The notes under the pieces were generated by a model. That model searched no databases, was not told the DNA's origin, and saw only the letters and a program-made list of their open reading frames with translations. Made by a program: the position numbers and the translations under genes. Shown here piece by piece: positions 25,834 to 33,859 of a DNA stretch of 64,000 nucleotides (its first letter is position 1; every line of letters begins with the position of its first letter). This DNA comes from Marinobacterium stanieri. Its GTDB lineage: Bacteria; Pseudomonadota; Gammaproteobacteria; Pseudomonadales; Balneatricaceae. Location of the stretch: NCBI RefSeq assembly GCF_900155945.1, contig NZ_FTMN01000004.1, positions 248,001 to 312,000 on the forward strand, read 5' to 3'.

Positions 25834-27084
25834 ATGAACAAAGTTGAAAACCTGAGCGGGTTTCTGCTGCTCGTTTTGATTTTAAGTGCCGGCAGTCTGG
25901 CACTGGAAGCTGATATCTTTTTCCGTCTTTTGATTGGACTTGGCCTGGGCTATGCCCTGACCCGTGCCGCGCTGGGTTTTGCCGGCAGCGTGAACCGTGC
26001 CTATCGTGCCGGTTCCACCAAGCTGATGCGTGGCTTGATGCTGATGTTTACCGCCACAGCTATCGCAACCACGGCCTTTCTCTACAACCAGAATCCGAAA
26101 GACCTGAACCTTTGGGTCAACCCCATTAATGCCGGCCTGGTTGTGGGCGGTTTGCTTTTCGGCTTTGGCATGTCCTTCGCCAGCTGCTGTGCATCCGGGG
26201 TACTGACCTATTTCTCCAGTAACCTGACCCGCCCGGCGTTGATCCTGACCTGTTTCGGTGCCGGCGTATTCCTGGGCTTTCCGCTGCAGGCAACCCAGCC
26301 CTGGATCACCGATACACTGGTATCCACCCAAACCTATGCCAATCAGGGCGTCTACCTGCCGGACCTGTTCCCCAAGGACCCGATGAAAGGCTATTTCGGT
26401 GCGATTGTACTGACAGCCTTTTTTGCCGCTGTGGTCAGCTGGCTGGCCCATCGCTATGAACAGCGCCGCCGTCGCAACGACACCTATATCGGCGTGGCCG
26501 CCGAGCAGGCACAGGAAGAACAGCCGGCCGCGAACCTGGGACAGCACCCCTTTTTAAGCCGTGAAACCTATGAAGCACTGTTCGTTTCACGCTGGTCCAT
26601 GACCACCGGTATCGCAGTGATCGTCGTTCTGTTCACCCTGCTGATGGGCGTCACCGGTGCCGGCTGGGGCGCATCATCCCCGTTCGGTTTCTGGTTCGGC
26701 CGCTTGCTGATCGCCTTTGGTGCTGATCCGGCAGCTATTGCCGAATTTACCCATCGCCCGGTTGAGGTGTTCACCATGCCCTTCTTCAGCCATCCGGTGA
26801 ACGTGCAGAATATCGGCATCATGCTGGGCGCCGTGGTATCACTGCTGCTGGCGGGTCGCTTCTTCAGTGGCATGTCGAAGATGCGCCTGGGCCTGAAGGA
26901 AGCGGTACTGCTGATTATTGCAGGTCTGGCCATGGGCCTGGGTACCCGCTTCGCCAATGGCTGTAATGTGGGAGCGCTGTTTACTCCTATCGCCAACTTC
27001 TCTTTGTCCGGCTGGATCTTTCTTGTGTTTATGGTTGCTGGTGGTGTCATTGGCAATGTGACAGGTAAGCGTTTGCAGTCCTGA
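25834..27084 (+). CDS. yedE: YeeE/YedE-family transporter
   Basis: A 416-residue inner-membrane protein with about ten hydrophobic segments and two sulfur-transport (DUF395-type) repeats. The repeat signatures each contain a cysteine in a Gly-rich loop: FGMSFASCCASGVLTYFSS near residue 115 and LGTRFANGCNVGALFTP near residue 375. TsuA/YeeE proteins import thiosulfate through such cysteines; YedE relatives are linked to selenium or sulfur. No sulfur-metabolism partner lies beside it. It is flanked on both sides by REP arrays and interrupts the aromatic gene clusters. Confidence 0.82.
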   Translation: MNKVENLSGFLLLVLILSAGSLALEADIFFRLLIGLGLGYALTRAALGFAGSVNRAYRAGSTKLMRGLMLMFTATAIATTAFLYNQNPKDLNLWVNPINAGLVVGGLLFGFGMSFASCCASGVLTYFSSNLTRPALILTCFGAGVFLGFPLQATQPWITDTLVSTQTYANQGVYLPDLFPKDPMKGYFGAIVLTAFFAAVVSWLAHRYEQRRRRNDTYIGVAAEQAQEEQPAANLGQHPFLSRETYEALFVSRWSMTTGIAVIVVLFTLLMGVTGAGWGASSPFGFWFGRLLIAFGADPAAIAEFTHRPVEVFTMPFFSHPVNVQNIGIMLGAVVSLLLAGRFFSGMSKMRLGLKEAVLLIIAGLAMGLGTRFANGCNVGALFTPIANFSLSGWIFLVFMVAGGVIGNVTGKRLQS

Positions 27085-27097
27085 GGTGTGAATGAAT

Positions 27098-27251
27098 GTG
27101 GGATGGGTCTCTGAGAAGGAGGCTTTTCGTCCGCGGAGCGGACTCCCACATTACAACATGTTGAGGAGTTAAGTCCGGCGAGGAGTTGGGCTGAGGCTGT
27201 GGGAGCTTTCTCTGAGAGCGAAGGCTTTTCGCGCGCGGAGCGTGCTCCCAC
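27098..27251. repeat. REP pair, two units
   Basis: Two approximately 53-bp units (27098-27149 and 27199-27251), 101 bp apart, both bounded by GTGGGA and TCCCAC. Same element and same period as the array at 25298, so YedE sits between two related REP arrays. Confidence 0.85.
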
Positions 27252-27292
27252 AACATTACAACCTCTTATGGCACCTTGAGGCCTGACCTGGC

Positions 27293-28216
27293 TCAGGTAA
27301 GTGCGGTGAGGAAACGCTCATTCAACTGGCGGTCATGGTAGAAGATCGCCTTGCCCAGCTTGTCGGCATCCCAGGTGACCGGTTCATGGTCCGGATAATG
27401 GTAGTCACCGCCGCAGAACACTTCGGTGCGGTTGCCTGAAGGGTCGAAGAAGTAGATGGTCTTGCCGTGGGTCAGACCATGGCGGGTCGGGCCGATGTCG
27501 ATGGAGGTATCGGTCATGGAGATCAGGTCCGCGGCGCGCAGTACGTCTTCCCAGGTTTCCAGGAAGAAGGAGGCGTGGTGGAACTTGCCCGGCTCGGGGT
27601 GATCGATGAACGCCACGTCATGCGCTTTCATGCTGGCCGTCAGGAACTGTGCCACACGTTTTCCATCCGGGGTAACCACCTGCTCGGCCAGATCGAAACC
27701 CAGCACATCGCGGAACAGGTCCAGCGTTTTATCCAGGTCGGTACCATAAAGCAGGCAGTGGTCGAAACGGGTCGCCTTGATGCCTTGCAGGCCACGCGGC
27801 CAGGCTTCCGGGTTGTGGTTGCCCACGCCCCACTTGCCGGTCTGTTGTTTGGTGGCATAGAGTTCAAAATCATGGCCGCTGGGCGCGGTAAAACGCAGAC
27901 GACGGCCGCAATCCTTAAGCTCGCCTTCCGGGATTTCATCAACAGCACAGCCAAAGGCTTTCAGGCCTTCGTGCAGGTTATCCAGCACACTTTCGTCCAG
28001 ACACTTGAAGCCCATGAAGTCCATACCGGCCTCATCAGCCTCGCGCAGCACTACCGAGAACTTGTCCACCTCGGTCCAGCCTTTCAGATACACACGCCCC
28101 TGGTCGTCACGATCAACTTCGATCAGACCCAGCAGCTCGACGTAGTGTTTCAGGGCTTCATCCATATCCAGCACACGAATCTGGACATGGCCGGGACGCA
28201 TTACACCTTTTTTCAT
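27293..28216 (-). CDS. dmpB: Catechol 2,3-dioxygenase, copy 2 (phenol operon)
   Basis: A 307-residue extradiol dioxygenase with ligands His153, His214 and Glu265 in the same positions as XylE. It is last in the phenol hydroxylase operon, directly after the ferredoxin, as in dmpKLMNOPQB. It is the most divergent of the four copies in this window, with changes even in the C-terminal half ([21 protein letters not shown]). It converts catechol from phenol to 2-hydroxymuconic semialdehyde. The start at 28216 gives the same N-terminus ([14 protein letters not shown]) as copies 1 and 3; a GTG three codons earlier is unlikely. Confidence 0.95.
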   Translation of the reverse strand: MKKGVMRPGHVQIRVLDMDEALKHYVELLGLIEVDRDDQGRVYLKGWTEVDKFSVVLREADEAGMDFMGFKCLDESVLDNLHEGLKAFGCAVDEIPEGELKDCGRRLRFTAPSGHDFELYATKQQTGKWGVGNHNPEAWPRGLQGIKATRFDHCLLYGTDLDKTLDLFRDVLGFDLAEQVVTPDGKRVAQFLTASMKAHDVAFIDHPEPGKFHHASFFLETWEDVLRAADLISMTDTSIDIGPTRHGLTHGKTIYFFDPSGNRTEVFCGGDYHYPDHEPVTWDADKLGKAIFYHDRQLNERFLTALT

Positions 28217-28228
28217 GCTCTTCACCTT

Positions 28229-28236
28229 TTATTGTT
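28229..28236 (-). promoter_or_regulatory. AAnAAnAA motif before C23O copy 2
   Basis: AACAATAA on the minus strand, 12 nt before the start codon. Candidate Crc/Hfq target. Confidence 0.4.
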
Positions 28237-28605
28237 CTAATCGCAGTCAGGCTGATCCTGGGGTTGGCAGTGGGTGCCAATCTCGGGCGGATCAGGCTCA
28301 ATTACCAGGTCACTGCGGGCAAATACCCGACAGGCCAGTACCGTGCCTTCGTCTTCCTGTTGTGGCGAAATCCAGGCACGGCTCATGCGTTTACTGAAAT
28401 ACTCACCCTGTACAATGCGAATGCGGCATTTACCGCAACCGCCACCGCGACAACCAACGGAAATCAGCTGCTGTCCGGCTCGCTCCATCGCCACCAGTAC
28501 ACTGAGATCCGAACTGGCCGGGAACCCTTGGGGCTGGTCGTTAACGGCGATGTGATGAACTGTCGGCACCTCCGTATCGGGGTGCGCTTGATTATTGTTA
28601 TTCAT
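28237..28605 (-). CDS. dmpQ: 2Fe-2S ferredoxin, DmpQ/XylT-like
   Basis: A 122-residue plant-type ferredoxin with ligands in CRGGGCGKCRIRI (three Cys) and a fourth in LACRVFARSD. DmpQ/XylT proteins reactivate catechol 2,3-dioxygenase by re-reducing its iron after oxidation by substituted catechols. It is directly upstream of C23O copy 2, as expected. It is the only ferredoxin of this type seen in the window, so it may have to serve all four C23O proteins. The start at 28605 has an AGAGGT site; AATAACAATAA lies within its first codons. Confidence 0.88.
   Translation of the reverse strand: MNNNNQAHPDTEVPTVHHIAVNDQPQGFPASSDLSVLVAMERAGQQLISVGCRGGGCGKCRIRIVQGEYFSKRMSRAWISPQQEDEGTVLACRVFARSDLVIEPDPPEIGTHCQPQDQPDCD
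28592..28602 (-). promoter_or_regulatory. AAnAAnAA motifs in the first codons of the ferredoxin gene
   Basis: AATAACAATAA on the minus strand, codons 2-5. Two overlapping matches to AAnAAnAA. Confidence 0.4.
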
Positions 28606-28622
28606 GACGCGACCTCTGTTAC

Positions 28623-28639
28623 GGCCCGAATCACGGGCC
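28623..28639 (-). other. Intercistronic hairpin between dmpP and dmpQ
   Basis: GGCCCG/CGGGCC stem (6 bp, 5-nt loop) in the 168-bp gap before the ferredoxin gene, with no U-tract. Possible mRNA processing or stability element. Confidence 0.3.
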
Positions 28640-28773
28640 TCGGCTCTGTCACGATCATCGGATGTTCCGACACCGCTCGCCAGCGGTTGGGGTGGGAACA
28701 TGTAATCCCGAAAGCGGGTGTTGCCACCGGGCCTATCCGCACCCCACCACTCGATCCTGCTTCCTGTTTGAAC

Positions 28774-29835
28774 CTAGATTCGCTTGAACAGTGCAGAACG
28801 GGTCTGCTCTTCGGCGCCGTCGGCAGCGGTCAGGAAGCGCTCCATGTGAATGTCTCGCTCAAACAACCGTCCCTGCATCAGCGCGGTGATAGCCGCATCA
28901 ATCATCGGAGGCGGCCCGCACAGATAAGCTTTGTGGCCACTGAAGTGGTTGTCGAAGTACTTGATCGCTGCCTCATGCACGAACCCTTTAAAGCCCGTCC
29001 AGTTTTCATCTTCCTGCGGCTCATTCAGGGCCGGGATGTAGTGGAAGTTGGCATGTTGCTGATCCAGCGCTTCAAACAGCTCGCGGTTGTAGAGCTCGGC
29101 CACATTGCGCGCCCCCTGGAACAGGTAGATCTCACGCTTGTCGCCCTCTTCCAGCATATCGAGGATCATCGACTGGGGACTGGACAGGCCCGAGCCACCG
29201 GCAATGAAGATCGCGCCCTGTTCGTCGGATTTGCGTACGAAGAATTGACCGTAGGGACCGGACACATCGAGGGTGTCGCCCACCTGCAGGCTCTCATGCA
29301 GCCAGGTGGTGCCAGCGCCATTGGCCACCAACCGCACATGCAGCTCAAGCGCACGGCTATCGGACGGCTTATTGGCGATGGAGAAGGCACGCGTGCCCTC
29401 GACACCGGGAATGCGCAGGTTGACGTACTGCCCGGCCTGGAACTCCATGTCATCATCCAGCGCAAAGGTTATGCCCTTGATGGTCGGCGACAGATCGACG
29501 ATATCGGTCACGGTCCCGACGAAGTCGCGCACCGGATAACCGGCAAAGTCCGGGTCCACATCGATATCGGCTTCGATCACCAGATCGGATTCCGGCATGG
29601 CACAGCACGCCAGTACCTTGCCTTCGTCACGCTCCATATCCATGAGCGCAAAGGGCGAGGCATTGCCCAGGTCCACATCACCTTCGACCACCTGGCATTT
29701 GCAGGTGGCGCAAGTGCCATGGCCACAGGCAAACGGCAGCCAGACGCCCTGACGCAGGGCCGCATCCAGAATGGTTTGCCCCTCTTCCACCTCGATCACA
29801 TCACCAGTGGGTTCTACGGTCACTTCGTAACTCAT
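28774..29835 (-). CDS. dmpP: Phenol hydroxylase reductase component
   Basis: A 353-residue NADH-dependent reductase, the same length as DmpP. An N-terminal plant-type 2Fe-2S domain has Cys37, Cys42 and Cys45 (FACGHGTCATCKC) plus a later LACCAMPESD. The FAD domain has ARAFSIANKP-type sequence (RAFSIANKPSD near residue 165) and the NAD domain has IFIAGGSGLSSPQSMI and AYLCGPPPMID. It delivers electrons to the DmpLNO hydroxylase. The start at 29835 has GAGGAGAG upstream. It is followed by a 168-bp gap and the ferredoxin gene. Confidence 0.95.
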   Translation of the reverse strand: MSYEVTVEPTGDVIEVEEGQTILDAALRQGVWLPFACGHGTCATCKCQVVEGDVDLGNASPFALMDMERDEGKVLACCAMPESDLVIEADIDVDPDFAGYPVRDFVGTVTDIVDLSPTIKGITFALDDDMEFQAGQYVNLRIPGVEGTRAFSIANKPSDSRALELHVRLVANGAGTTWLHESLQVGDTLDVSGPYGQFFVRKSDEQGAIFIAGGSGLSSPQSMILDMLEEGDKREIYLFQGARNVAELYNRELFEALDQQHANFHYIPALNEPQEDENWTGFKGFVHEAAIKYFDNHFSGHKAYLCGPPPMIDAAITALMQGRLFERDIHMERFLTAADGAEEQTRSALFKRI

Positions 29836-29856
29836 AACGGCTCTCCTCAACTCACC

Positions 29857-30219
29857 TCAGACGCCGGCGTCCTGATACCCCTTCAGGTTCGGGGTCTGGA
29901 AACGCAACAGGGATTTGTGGCCGACGCCCTGGTCTTTCAGGGCGACATCCAGCTGCGGCGTGAACGGCTCACCGTCCAGCAGCCAGGTGGCCTGATCCCA
30001 ATCGATACGGTCCCATTCGGGGTGCAGTGAGAACCCTTCCGGCATTACCTCTTCCAGCAGAGTGCGGAAGGGCGTTTCCGGCGGCAGCGGGTAGGCAAAG
30101 GCGGCGCAGAACATCAGGTGATGGTCCCAGCCCACATAGACGATCTGGTTGCCGTGGAAATTCTCGACACGGTCTTTAATGTCGCCGGCGTAGTCCGGCG
30201 TAATGGCTTGTACTGGCAT
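29857..30219 (-). CDS. dmpO: Phenol hydroxylase gamma subunit
   Basis: A 120-residue TmoB/DmpO-type small subunit of the (alpha-beta-gamma)2 oxygenase, with the conserved FHGNQIVYVGWDHHLMF near residue 20 and the C-terminal QGVGHKSLLRFQTPNL. It has a structural role at the edge of the oxygenase. The start at 30219 has a GAGGAT site and an AAGAATAA motif overlapping the ATG. It lies between dmpN and dmpP in the canonical order. Confidence 0.93.
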   Translation of the reverse strand: MPVQAITPDYAGDIKDRVENFHGNQIVYVGWDHHLMFCAAFAYPLPPETPFRTLLEEVMPEGFSLHPEWDRIDWDQATWLLDGEPFTPQLDVALKDQGVGHKSLLRFQTPNLKGYQDAGV

Positions 30220-30304
30220 TATTCTTATCCTCAGATCCGGGGCCAACCCACAAAGTCAGCCCCTCTCTTGAATTGTTCAGAGTGTCAGGTGAAAACCGCG
30301 AGGC

Positions 30305-31807
30305 TTACGCCACACCCTTCCACTTCTTCCACCGCTCTTCGTCCGGGGAACCCTTGATATCCATGTTGTCCACGCCAACATTCATCTGGTAGTAATCGCG
30401 CAGGATGTCCTCGACATCCGGGCCACCACAATTGCCCTGGAAGATCTGATGCACCGGCAGCCAGGACTGGACGAACTTCTCCGGCTCATCGTCGAAGATG
30501 TCCTTACAGCCGTCGGAGCAGAAGTGATAGCGGTCGCCCTTGTAGATGGAATCGCGGTAGCTGATCTGGGTCGGGTCATCCATCTCGGTGAACAGCATCG
30601 GAATCTGGCAGGTGGTACACAGCTGCGGCAGCGCCTTGGTATAGAAACGCTCGCCCTTGGCTTCCATCTCCTTGGCCAGTTCCCAGCGCGGACGGTAGTA
30701 CTTGTCGAAGGTGTCCGGGTACTTCTCGCTCAGCCAGTCCAGCTCTTCATCGGTCGGAATCCAGGTGTGGAAGCCGGCAGCATGGCCGTGGGTGTAGAAA
30801 GTCCACCAGGCCTGATGCGACACGTGCTCTTTTTCCTTCTCGATGATGTCGGCGTATTTCGGCATGCGAATGCCGTAACGCGCCAGGTCCTTGAACAGGG
30901 CACCGCCGGCCTCCTCGAAGTAGACTTCCCAGGCCTCCTTCCAGCTCATCACCTTGTTGGGCAGCATGTAGTCCATCATCATCGACACGATGGTGAGCAG
31001 ACGGGTGCCGCGCCAGAACCACTTGTCGATCCACCTCTGCACGATCGGCACGTTGTCTTCATGCTGCTCGAGCAGGAACTTGATCACTTCAAGACCCAAC
31101 GTCATGTGACGGGCTTCATCGGACTGGGCAGAGAAGCCGAAGGTCACCGTGGCCATGTCACCGTTGTAGGCCGCGCCGGACATGAACGGCACGAACAGCA
31201 GGTTGGTCAGCACGTATTCGAAGCTGAAGCCGATCGCTACCATGAACTCGAAAGGACCGGCGGCGCGGGCATCGTTGAAGAAGGACTTGGGTACAGACAG
31301 GTACCAGACGCGGTCGTGCATGTGCGACCAGTCCTGCAGACCGTCGAAGAACTTGTTGTAGTGGCTCATGGCGTGAACCTGCGTCTGCACGTGACGCAGT
31401 TCATCAATCGACTGCATCTGGCAGGCGACGCGGGCACCAACACCGCCGAACTGACGACCGGTGTGGGCAAAGCCCTGGAACGCCTGGTATTCCAGCGGCG
31501 ACACGCCGGTCAGGAAGATCTTCAGTGCGTTCACGTAGCGCGGATCAGAGATGTTCAGCTGGCCGTTGTTCTGGGCGAACGCATCAAAGATCGCATACAG
31601 CTTGCGCTCTTTCTCGGCCTGATATTTCCAGTAGGCGTCCATGGTCAGACGGAAAGGATCTTCCCACTTCGACCAGTCGGTGATTTTGATTCCTTCGAAC
31701 TCTTCGAACGGGAATGCCTTGTTGCGATCCTGATAGGAGAACTCCCAGTCCAGGTCACGGGTCAACAGGCGGTATTTGTCTTTAATGTTGAGTTTCTTGG
31801 CTGCCAT
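30305..31807 (-). CDS. dmpN: Phenol hydroxylase large (alpha) subunit
   Basis: A 500-residue catalytic subunit that hydroxylates phenol to catechol. The di-iron ligands are in place: Glu106 (SPLEYQAF), Glu136 and His139 (DELRHVQ), Glu197 (FSFEYVL), Glu231 and His234 (DEARHMT). The C-terminal region has a YHS-type cysteine cluster (LCTTCQIPM and YHFCSDGCKD), typical of this family. The start at 31807 follows AGGTG; a GTG three codons upstream overlaps that site and is unlikely. It is preceded by the effector gene dmpM and followed by dmpO. Confidence 0.96.
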   Translation of the reverse strand: MAAKKLNIKDKYRLLTRDLDWEFSYQDRNKAFPFEEFEGIKITDWSKWEDPFRLTMDAYWKYQAEKERKLYAIFDAFAQNNGQLNISDPRYVNALKIFLTGVSPLEYQAFQGFAHTGRQFGGVGARVACQMQSIDELRHVQTQVHAMSHYNKFFDGLQDWSHMHDRVWYLSVPKSFFNDARAAGPFEFMVAIGFSFEYVLTNLLFVPFMSGAAYNGDMATVTFGFSAQSDEARHMTLGLEVIKFLLEQHEDNVPIVQRWIDKWFWRGTRLLTIVSMMMDYMLPNKVMSWKEAWEVYFEEAGGALFKDLARYGIRMPKYADIIEKEKEHVSHQAWWTFYTHGHAAGFHTWIPTDEELDWLSEKYPDTFDKYYRPRWELAKEMEAKGERFYTKALPQLCTTCQIPMLFTEMDDPTQISYRDSIYKGDRYHFCSDGCKDIFDDEPEKFVQSWLPVHQIFQGNCGGPDVEDILRDYYQMNVGVDNMDIKGSPDEERWKKWKGVA

Positions 31808-31817
31808 CGGGTTCACC

Positions 31818-31828
31818 TTATTGTTATT
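31818..31828 (-). promoter_or_regulatory. AAnAAnAA motifs before dmpN
   Basis: AATAACAATAA on the minus strand, 11-21 nt before dmpN and overlapping the dmpM stop. Candidate Crc/Hfq target. Confidence 0.45.
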
Positions 31829-32093
31829 CGTTCCAGGTCAGCGTCAGCTGATCGTCGTCTTCGTCCACGTTGCCACCGAGGGTGATCAGGTTGACGTGCA
31901 GCTCCTGCACGTCCCAGTCGCGGCCCATTTTTTCTTCAACGGTTTCGCGTTTTACGGCGAGGAAATTTTCCGCTTCGATACGGATCATCGCGGGCATGTG
32001 GATAACGGTCGCTTCACTGTTGTCTTCTTCGATCGCTTCAACGATGTAGCGGGACTCGTCGTTATCCTGTAAGGCGATATACACTTTGGACAT
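31824..32093 (-). CDS. dmpM: Phenol hydroxylase coupling/effector protein
   Basis: An 89-residue cofactorless regulatory protein of the MmoB/DmpM family (DmpM itself has 90 residues). It starts MSKVYIALQDNDESRYIVE and has the typical VIHMPAMIRIEAEN core and a C-terminal WDVQELHVNLITLGGNVDED. It binds the oxygenase and couples NADH use to hydroxylation. The start at 32093 is set by family length; a longer open frame upstream overlaps dmpL and is not used. Confidence 0.95.
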   Translation of the reverse strand: MSKVYIALQDNDESRYIVEAIEEDNSEATVIHMPAMIRIEAENFLAVKRETVEEKMGRDWDVQELHVNLITLGGNVDEDDDQLTLTWNE

Positions 32094-32105
32094 GAGGCTG
32101 ATTCC

Positions 32106-32113
32106 TTGTTGTT
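32106..32113 (-). promoter_or_regulatory. AAnAAnAA motif before dmpM
   Basis: AACAACAA on the minus strand, 12 nt before the dmpM start codon. Candidate Crc/Hfq target. Confidence 0.4.
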
Positions 32114-32124
32114 GGCTGCGCTGA

Positions 32125-33108
32125 TTACTTGATACCGGCTTTGGCGACACGCTTGTCCAGCAGGGCCAGTGCTTCGCCGAGGGCATCAGCACCCAGCATC
32201 GCGTCGGCCAGAGGTGCCAAGGCTTCGGCGGCCTTGCCACGCCACTTCTCGATCCACTGCGCCAGCAGCGCCTCGTTTTCTTCCGATTCGGCCACGGCGG
32301 TTTTCAACACCGCATCAATCCAGCGCGTCGCATCCTTGTTCCACAGCTGCATGAACTCGGTCAGCATGCCGATATCCTGAGCGCCGGCATCGCAGAGCTT
32401 CTGATCGAACTGGCGGTAAACCAGATCCGTCACCAGAGCATCCATCACCAGGTTCTGCGCCAGCATCACCTCGAACCAGTCTTCGGTAACCAGTGTTTCC
32501 TCGCACAAGGCACGAAGCCCCTGCCAGATATCCGCTTCCAGCCACTGTTGCTTGGCCTCGGCAAGGGCATCACCGCTGTTACCGTCCAGAATCAAACCGA
32601 TGCGGGACAGGTACTGCGCCATACCCAGTCGATCCATGCCGTTGAACAGCAGCGCCTGGGTGATCGCGGTACCGAAGCCGTAGGCTGCGCCGTACATGTT
32701 GTTCAGGTTGGCGGTGTGTTCCAGATGGCGCAGCGGCACCAGGAAGCGAATCACCTCGGCACGAGCGTCATCGCTGAGGAATCGTGCCAGATCGCGCTTT
32801 TCGAAGAAGGCGTAATTGCTCTCGGCCACTTCCTGCATCTTGGCGCGCTGCTGCACGTAGGCACCGTAGTAGAACTGACGCGGATCCTTGAACGCGTACC
32901 AGTCGCTCATCACGATGGCGGTCCTGCGCGGGTCGTTCAGCTCCAGCTCTGGCTGCCACAGTGGGCGGTAGTGGAAGTTGGTCTCGGACTGGAGGTCGTA
33001 GGTCGCCTCCTGATAGCGGGTCGCCGGCTTGTCACCGAAACGACGCTCCACGTTGGCGTAGGTATTGCGGACCGGTTCCATCGTGGCGGTTTTGATTTCA
33101 ATACTCAT
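32125..33108 (-). CDS. dmpL: Phenol hydroxylase beta subunit
   Basis: A 327-residue helical subunit homologous to the alpha subunit but without iron ligands. Recognisable stretches are ATRYQEATYDLQSETNFHYR near residue 30, DPRRTAIVMSDWYAFKDPRQ near residue 60 and LRHLEHTANLNNMYGAAYG near residue 125. With DmpN and DmpO it forms the oxygenase core. It lies between dmpK (27 bp upstream) and dmpM (31 bp downstream). The gap before it carries AATAACAACAA. Confidence 0.94.
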   Translation of the reverse strand: MSIEIKTATMEPVRNTYANVERRFGDKPATRYQEATYDLQSETNFHYRPLWQPELELNDPRRTAIVMSDWYAFKDPRQFYYGAYVQQRAKMQEVAESNYAFFEKRDLARFLSDDARAEVIRFLVPLRHLEHTANLNNMYGAAYGFGTAITQALLFNGMDRLGMAQYLSRIGLILDGNSGDALAEAKQQWLEADIWQGLRALCEETLVTEDWFEVMLAQNLVMDALVTDLVYRQFDQKLCDAGAQDIGMLTEFMQLWNKDATRWIDAVLKTAVAESEENEALLAQWIEKWRGKAAEALAPLADAMLGADALGEALALLDKRVAKAGIK

Positions 33109-33129
33109 CGATCTATTCCCAGGCTGCGA

Positions 33130-33140
33130 TTGTTGTTATT
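33130..33140 (-). promoter_or_regulatory. AAnAAnAA motifs before dmpL
   Basis: AATAACAACAA on the minus strand, 22-32 nt before dmpL and overlapping the end of dmpK. Two overlapping AAnAAnAA matches. Confidence 0.4.
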
Positions 33141-33447
33141 TGGAAGCGCGGCTGTGGTTGTGCGACATCAGCGTCTCTTCGCCGTAACGCCACTTTTCCA
33201 TCTCGGCATCAACGGCTTGGATCTGCGCGTCGGTCATGGGCACCACATCGTTACTGGCGCAGAAAGCCTCGAAGGCTCCTTGAGGCATCACCAGCTCGAC
33301 AAACAGGGAGGGGTCACCAATGGCAAAATCGAATTCGACAAAGCGGGCGTCCGGTTCACTGCGGACACGGATGTATTTGGTCAAACGATCAAAACTCTGC
33401 CGTTTGGGCAGGTCATCGTTGCTGTTGTGCAGTTTGAGTTTTGTCAT
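33136..33447 (-). CDS. dmpK: Phenol hydroxylase assembly protein
   Basis: A 103-residue protein of the DmpK/PhHA family, which helps assemble the active iron-containing hydroxylase and is first in phenol hydroxylase operons. The conserved part is TKYIRVRSEPDARFVEFDFA near residue 23, followed by FVELVMPQGAFEAFCASNDV. The start at 33447 has an AGAGGAT site and is 42 bp from a sigma-54 promoter. It is slightly longer than DmpK because of a charged tail. Confidence 0.9.
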   Translation of the reverse strand: MTKLKLHNSNDDLPKRQSFDRLTKYIRVRSEPDARFVEFDFAIGDPSLFVELVMPQGAFEAFCASNDVVPMTDAQIQAVDAEMEKWRYGEETLMSHNHSRASK

Positions 33448-33488
33448 TGTTATCCTCTGCTCATCAACGCATGTTCGCTATGCACTGG

Positions 33489-33504
33489 AGCAACGGGCGT
33501 GCCA
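33489..33504 (-). promoter_or_regulatory. Sigma-54 promoter of the dmp operon
   Basis: TGGCAC-GCCCG-TTGCT on the minus strand has consensus -24 and -12 elements with correct spacing, 42 bp before dmpK. DmpR, the expected activator, is encoded divergently at 33860. The DNA between promoter and activator sites is AT-rich, as expected for IHF-assisted looping. Confidence 0.85.
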
Positions 33505-33639
33505 AAGCGGAATTCAAACGGCAAGAATCCTCAACAAATTAACCATAAGCCATTGATTTTTAATCATAAAAAATAATGCTTTTGCATCTGACACCCCGCA
33601 TTCAGGGAGTAAACCCGACACAGCGAGGTTCTGCCGAAG

Positions 33640-33689
33640 CTGATCAAATGGTGAAAAATCTGCGGGATTTGTTGATCAAATGATGAGAA
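33640..33689. promoter_or_regulatory. DmpR upstream activator sites
   Basis: Two similar sites, CTGATCAAATGGTGA (from 33640) and TTGATCAAATGATGA (from 33672), lie 32 bp apart, about three helical turns, 137-185 bp upstream of the sigma-54 promoter. TTGATCAA palindromes match the core of known DmpR/XylR-type sites. Confidence 0.7.
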
Positions 33690-33849
33690 TGTTGATTTTT
33701 TGACCAGCACCAGATCATTAGACTTTAGTCTTATATATTAGACTTTCACTTCCAAACTGAAGCCAAATGCTCCAACAATAAAAAAGAAACACTGTGCAAA
33801 AAACGATCAAAAATTGATCGACATAACAACTCACAAAAACGGCCGGTAT

Positions 33850-33857
33850 AAAAACAA
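33850..33857 (+). promoter_or_regulatory. AAnAAnAA motif before dmpR
   Basis: AAAAACAA on the plus strand, ending 2 nt before the dmpR ATG. Candidate Crc/Hfq target. Confidence 0.35.
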
Positions 33858-33859
33858 CT

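Noticed and set aside
28264-30030. A 588-residue plus-strand open frame opposite dmpO, dmpP and dmpQ
   Set aside because: It spans three recognised genes and their gaps on the other strand, has no ribosome site or known motifs, and is a GC-driven shadow.
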